DNA from: an uncultured beta proteobacterium
GTDB lineage: Bacteria > Pseudomonadota > Gammaproteobacteria > Burkholderiales > Burkholderiaceae
Assembly: GCA_903827075.1 (NCBI GenBank)
Contig: CAIKGX010000034.1
Location: 1-17,611 of the forward strand
Reading direction: 5' to 3'
DNA: 17,611 nt
How positions within the stretch are numbered: the first letter of the stretch is position 1; every line of letters starts with the position of its first letter. The position numbers and the translations under genes were made by a program. This document shows positions 14,568-17,611 of the stretch, piece by piece. The notes under the pieces are model-generated. The model saw only the letters and a program-made list of their open reading frames with translations. It was not told the origin of the DNA and searched no databases.

Positions 14568-16088
14568 TTAGAAGAAGCCCAACTTAGTTTCACTATAACT
14601 GACCAATAAATTCTTGGTGTGCTGATAGTGATTCAACATCATTTTATGGTTCTCTCTACCAATACCAGACTCTTTATAACCCCCGAAGGCTGCATGTGCA
14701 GGATATGCGTGATAGCAATTAGTCCATACGCGGCCAGCTTTAATAGCACGACCCATGCGATAAGCTACATTACCGTTTCGGCTCCATACGCCCGCACCCA
14801 AACCATAGAGGGTGTCATTGGCGATTTCCAGAGCTTCTGCTTCATCCTTAAAGGTGGTCACCGTCAACACTGGGCCAAAAATTTCTTCTTGGAAGATGCG
14901 CATTTTGTTGTGCCCTTTAAAGAGGGTTGGCTGCACATAGTAACCCCCAGCAAGATCGCCATCTAAATGCGCTTGCTCACCACCAATTAATACTTCTGCG
15001 CCCTCTTGCTTGCCCAAATCCAAATAGGAAAGAATCTTCGTGAGCTGCTCTTTCGAGGCTTGTGCGCCCATCATGCTGTCACTATCCAAAGGATTAGCAT
15101 GATTGATGGCCGCAACTCTTTTGATCACACGCTCCATAAACTTATCGTAGATACTTTCCTGAATAAGAGCACGTGATGGGCAAGTACATACTTCACCCTG
15201 GTTAAAGGCAAATAACACCAAGCCTTCAATTGCTTTGTCTAGGAATCCGTCGTCCTTATCCATCACATCAGCAAAGAAAATATTTGGTGACTTACCACCC
15301 AATTCAAGTGTTGCAGGAATCAGGTTGTTTGCAGCCGCCTGAGCAATTACCCGACCAGTAGATGTCGATCCAGTAAAAGCGATCTTCGCAATACGCTTAC
15401 TTGAGGCTAAAGGCATACCAGCCTCACGCCCATAACCATTGACGATATTGAGTACGCCAGGCGGCAGGAGATCGGCAATTAATTCAGCTAAGATCAAAAT
15501 AGAAATAGGAGTTGATTCTGCAGGCTTTAACACGACACAGTTGCCAGCACCCAATGCAGGGGCTAGTTTCCAGGCAGCCATCAGAATGGGGAAATTCCAA
15601 GGAATGATTTGACCAACCACCCCTAATGGCTCATGAAAGTGATATGCAACAGTAGTTTCATCAAGCTGGGAAAGGGATCCTTCTTGTGCGCGCACGCATC
15701 CAGCAAAATAACGAAAATGATCGACAGTCAACGGAATATCCGCGTTTAATGTTTCTCGAATCGCTTTACCGTTATCGACTGTTTCTGCGTAGGCAAGTAG
15801 CTCAAGGTTTGCCTCGATACGATCAGCAATCTTCAGCAAAATGTTAGCGCGATCAGTTGGGGATGTTTTACCCCATGCATCAGCTGCTTTATGGGCAGCA
15901 TCTAAAGCCAACTCGATATCTTCAGCACTGGAACGGGCTGCTTGTGTGTAGACTTTACCGCTAATTGGGGTAATCACATCAAAGTACTGGCCTTTGACTG
16001 GCGCAGTCGATTTGCCACCAATAAAATTATCGTAACGGGCTTTGTACTGAATTTTTGCGCCTTGTGCGCCGGGAGCTGCGTAGATCAA
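14568..16088 (-). CDS. NAD(P)-dependent aldehyde dehydrogenase (ExaC/AcoD/AldB type)
   Basis: Oxidises an aldehyde, probably acetaldehyde or another short-chain aldehyde, to the acid; cytosolic. The 506-residue length fits the ExaC/AcoD/AldB branch. Active-site residues are visible: N165 in PWNFP, K188 in LKPAES, E262 in LELGGKSP, and catalytic C301 in FNQGEVCTCPSR. The cofactor loop is FTGSTSTGR (238-246). The start is TTG with a strong AGGAG 7 bases upstream. The DUF779 gene follows after a hairpin, and an AcoR-like regulator diverges upstream, a common arrangement for alcohol, acetoin or aldehyde catabolism. The substrate is inferred from the branch and the neighbours. Confidence 0.94.
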   Translation of the reverse strand: MIYAAPGAQGAKIQYKARYDNFIGGKSTAPVKGQYFDVITPISGKVYTQAARSSAEDIELALDAAHKAADAWGKTSPTDRANILLKIADRIEANLELLAYAETVDNGKAIRETLNADIPLTVDHFRYFAGCVRAQEGSLSQLDETTVAYHFHEPLGVVGQIIPWNFPILMAAWKLAPALGAGNCVVLKPAESTPISILILAELIADLLPPGVLNIVNGYGREAGMPLASSKRIAKIAFTGSTSTGRVIAQAAANNLIPATLELGGKSPNIFFADVMDKDDGFLDKAIEGLVLFAFNQGEVCTCPSRALIQESIYDKFMERVIKRVAAINHANPLDSDSMMGAQASKEQLTKILSYLDLGKQEGAEVLIGGEQAHLDGDLAGGYYVQPTLFKGHNKMRIFQEEIFGPVLTVTTFKDEAEALEIANDTLYGLGAGVWSRNGNVAYRMGRAIKAGRVWTNCYHAYPAHAAFGGYKESGIGRENHKMMLNHYQHTKNLLVSYSETKLGFF

Positions 16089-16375
16089 GATTCTCTCCTA
16101 TAAGAGTGTTCCAAAAAAATGCCGTTAGTCTCTTCAAGACATAGCAATGAGGAGCACTGTCATACAAATAGCAAACTTAATCAATCAGATGCAGTGCAGC
16201 AATTTTTAAAGCACTCTAAAGCACCTGAAAATGAGGGTATTTCCTGATCCATATAACGGGCAACTGTTCATTTATGTGACACCCTATATTTCTGGCTTCA
16301 TCATTAAGGGTATTGCCTCATTCAGTAAACCGCTTTTGTTTATATAGTACTTATCTGACTTTTTGTGGAATTAAA
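16089..16375. promoter_or_regulatory. Divergent control region of the aldehyde dehydrogenase and its regulator
   Basis: These 287 bases hold no gene. Candidate elements: a palindrome-like TGCAGTGCA (16190-16198); two tandem 10-base repeats (16207-16226); GCACTG (16154-16159) facing CAGTGC (16192-16197) as a spaced inverted repeat; and a weak regulator promoter with TATAGT at 16343-16348 and TTCAGT 16 bases before it. For the dehydrogenase, on the minus strand, TTGTAT with an extended -10 TGCTATGTC at 18-base spacing is possible but weak. I found no sigma-54 -24/-12 promoter with the required GG and GC in either direction. Confidence 0.55.
16207..16226. repeat. Tandem 10-bp direct repeat in the control region
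   Basis: TAAAGCACTC followed directly by TAAAGCACCT, identical in 8 of 10 positions (the last two bases differ) and spaced by one helical turn, so both copies face the same side of DNA. It lies 119-138 bases upstream of the dehydrogenase start and could be an activator site. This is inferred from position and spacing only. Confidence 0.4.
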
Positions 16376-17530
16376 ATGAAAGTATCCAATCTCCGTGATA
16401 TCAGAAGAAGCTGGCTTCTGCACGGGGACCCTCCTGCGGATGGCCTAGAGTCACAACTGGGTTTCACGGTTTATCGTTCATGGCAAAGATGCCTACAGTC
16501 TGGTCTAGAAGCATTTCAAAAGCAATTGCCTGACAATATTTTAAGTGGCCAAATATTGCAGTCTCGCATTGAGCAGCGCCGCGAATTAATAGCTTTAGCC
16601 AAACCAACCATGAATTATCTACATGGACTCATGTCGGGAAGTGGTGGCGTCATTGTCTTGTCCGACCACCAAGGTGTCATCGTCCACTCTGTTGGGGATG
16701 CACAATTCATCTCCAAGGCTGATCGAATTTTGCTAAAGACAGGTGCATCATGGCAAGAAAAGCATCGGGGAACTAATGCCATTGGCACTGCTTTAATTGA
16801 GCGTACTGCCGTATCTATTAACGGGTCAGAACACTTTTTGGAAAACAATGGATTTTTGAGTTGTACTGCAGCGCCAATCTTTTCGCCAGATGGAAAAATT
16901 AGTGGTGTTTTAGATATCTCCACAGATAAAAGCGCTTACCATCCACATACCATTGGCCTAGTTAAGGCCACAGTCCACTCCCTGGAAAAGCAATTATTTT
17001 GCACCTATGAATCCCAGTACGCCCTCATTCTTAAAGTACATAGCAGTCATGAGGGCTTAGGTTCAATGGGAGAGGGCATGATTGGGATTGATGAAGACGG
17101 CACCATTATTGGACTAGACCGGGCCGCCCTTTCTTTAATGGAAATCAGCACTCTTGATATTGGGGCGGTAAAAATTCAGCAGCTCTTGGATATCCCCTTG
17201 GACAAGATATTTGATTATGCGAAAAAAGATGCCGGAAAAGTACATGAATTTAGAACATATTGCTCTAAAACTTTGTTTTTTAAAATTGCGTCAAGCCAAT
17301 CATATCGCCCTTCCTCCAAGGGAAAGGGAGCAGATGTCTCTGTAGATTTATCTGCCAATTCAACGGGGCCTACCAAAGGCAATGAATTTGAATCCGGCGC
17401 CCTGAAACAACTCTCTAGAATAGCGATTCAGAAAACCCTAGAGAAAACGAATGGCAACATTAGTCTCGCTGCAAAGCTTTTAAGGATTAGTAGAAATACT
17501 TTGTATCGCTACTTAAAGGGTGAGCCCTAA
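16376..17530 (+). CDS. AcoR-like GAF / Fis-type HTH transcriptional regulator without AAA+ domain
   Basis: A 384-residue DNA-binding regulator. The N-terminus IRRSWLLHGDPP...YRSWQRC (9-39) and the GAF domain (about 75-205) with GTNAIGTAL (132-140) and SCTAAPIFSPDGKISGVLDIS (162-182) match AcoR/DhaR sensors. A PAS-like stretch follows (about 228-305), then a low-complexity linker (310-340) and a Fis-type HTH (344-382) ending AAKLLRISRNTLYRYL. The central sigma-54-contacting AAA+ domain is missing: no GESGTGKE Walker A and no GAFTGA loop. It therefore cannot act by the usual sigma-54 route. I chose ATG 16376, which follows GTGGAA and fits the family start; a TTG at 16313 would add 21 unlikely residues. 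It diverges from the aldehyde dehydrogenase gene, its likely target. Confidence 0.87.
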   Translation: MKVSNLRDIRRSWLLHGDPPADGLESQLGFTVYRSWQRCLQSGLEAFQKQLPDNILSGQILQSRIEQRRELIALAKPTMNYLHGLMSGSGGVIVLSDHQGVIVHSVGDAQFISKADRILLKTGASWQEKHRGTNAIGTALIERTAVSINGSEHFLENNGFLSCTAAPIFSPDGKISGVLDISTDKSAYHPHTIGLVKATVHSLEKQLFCTYESQYALILKVHSSHEGLGSMGEGMIGIDEDGTIIGLDRAALSLMEISTLDIGAVKIQQLLDIPLDKIFDYAKKDAGKVHEFRTYCSKTLFFKIASSQSYRPSSKGKGADVSVDLSANSTGPTKGNEFESGALKQLSRIAIQKTLEKTNGNISLAAKLLRISRNTLYRYLKGEP

Positions 17531-17611
17531 TTAAGCCAAGGACCCGCAACAGTTCTTATACTTTTTACCGCTACCACAAGTACATGGATCATTTCGTCCA
17601 ACCTTGGGTCC
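17531..17611 (-). CDS. secA: SEC-C zinc-binding C-terminal tail, probably SecA (partial)
   Basis: Only the last 26 codons are inside the window, read from 17611 down to TAA at 17533-17531. They encode KVGRNDPCTCGSGKKYKNCC plus GSLA, the SEC-C motif CxC-x8-CC that binds zinc and in SecA contacts SecB and phospholipids. SecA is preferred over other SEC-C proteins because secA precedes argJ in many betaproteobacteria and the strand is right for that. The second metal pair is Cys-Cys rather than the Cys-His seen in E. coli SecA. Its stop codon directly abuts the stop of the convergent regulator gene, with no base between them. Confidence 0.72.
   Translation of the reverse strand, partial: GPKVGRNDPCTCGSGKKYKNCCGSLA

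Noticed and set aside
16141..16200. Possible sigma-54 promoter for the aldehyde dehydrogenase (TTGCT on the minus strand at several places)
   Set aside because: None of the TTGCT boxes has GG at the right distance upstream; the best, near 16143-16158, has GT and few further matches. The regulator also lacks the AAA+ domain needed for sigma-54.
1..17611. CRISPR arrays, insertion sequences, prophage or toxin-antitoxin genes
   Set aside because: No spaced repeats, transposase or integrase motifs, terminal inverted repeats or small paired genes were seen; nearly all bases are covered by the genes listed.

Overview
The window looks like a stretch of a betaproteobacterial chromosome, most likely Burkholderiaceae and close to Polynucleobacter. 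The reasons are the gene content, the moderate GC by eye, the tight packing, and a backbone order that I recall as typical of the group: ispB - tRNA-Pro ... pilB-pilC-pilD-coaE-zapD, then mutT/ATPase/argJ on the opposite strand, leading to secA. The species assignment is inference. I saw no insertion sequences, integrases, phage genes or CRISPR arrays.

Left part (2-1011): the 3' part of ispB (octaprenyl diphosphate synthase, cut by the window edge) is followed by a complete tRNA-Pro(CGG). From 1103 to 4501 there is a small-molecule metabolism block. A fumarylacetoacetate-hydrolase-family enzyme (+) converges, at a strong bidirectional terminator, on a PanE/ApbA-type reductase (-), which lies downstream of a sodium:solute symporter (-). 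The reductase has its own probable promoter, whose -35 box sits inside a perfect 11-bp inverted repeat. Next come an orphan squalene/phytoene-synthase-like gene (+) and an Ogt-type DNA alkyl-repair protein (-), whose stop codons overlap.

Centre (6208-11494, all +): a CorC/HlyC-type membrane protein is translationally coupled to a type IV pilus assembly trio (PilB ATPase, PilC platform, PilD prepilin peptidase). The trio is followed by coaE (last step of CoA synthesis) and zapD (FtsZ-ring stabiliser). The first five genes overlap one another; zapD follows after 11 bases. All three pilus proteins are shorter than their textbook relatives: PilB lacks its N-terminal domain and zinc loop, and PilD lacks its methyltransferase half. 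This looks like a reduced but intact assembly module.

Right part (11491-14025, all -): a Nudix (MutT-like) hydrolase, a DUF815 AAA+ ATPase and argJ form a run with 12-base gaps. From 14113 to 17530 lies an aldehyde-oxidation cassette: a DUF779 protein and an aldehyde dehydrogenase (-), diverging across a 287-base control region from an AcoR-like regulator (+). That regulator has GAF and Fis-type HTH domains but no sigma-54 AAA+ domain. The last 81 bases encode a zinc-binding SEC-C tail on the minus strand, most likely the C-terminus of SecA. The aldehyde cassette therefore appears to sit between secA and argJ.

Points most worth a second look: the reduced pilus trio, the AAA-less AcoR-type regulator with its aldehyde dehydrogenase/DUF779 pair, the inverted repeat over the reductase promoter, a TGCAGTGCA motif shared by two control regions, and convergent gene pairs whose stop codons overlap or abut.
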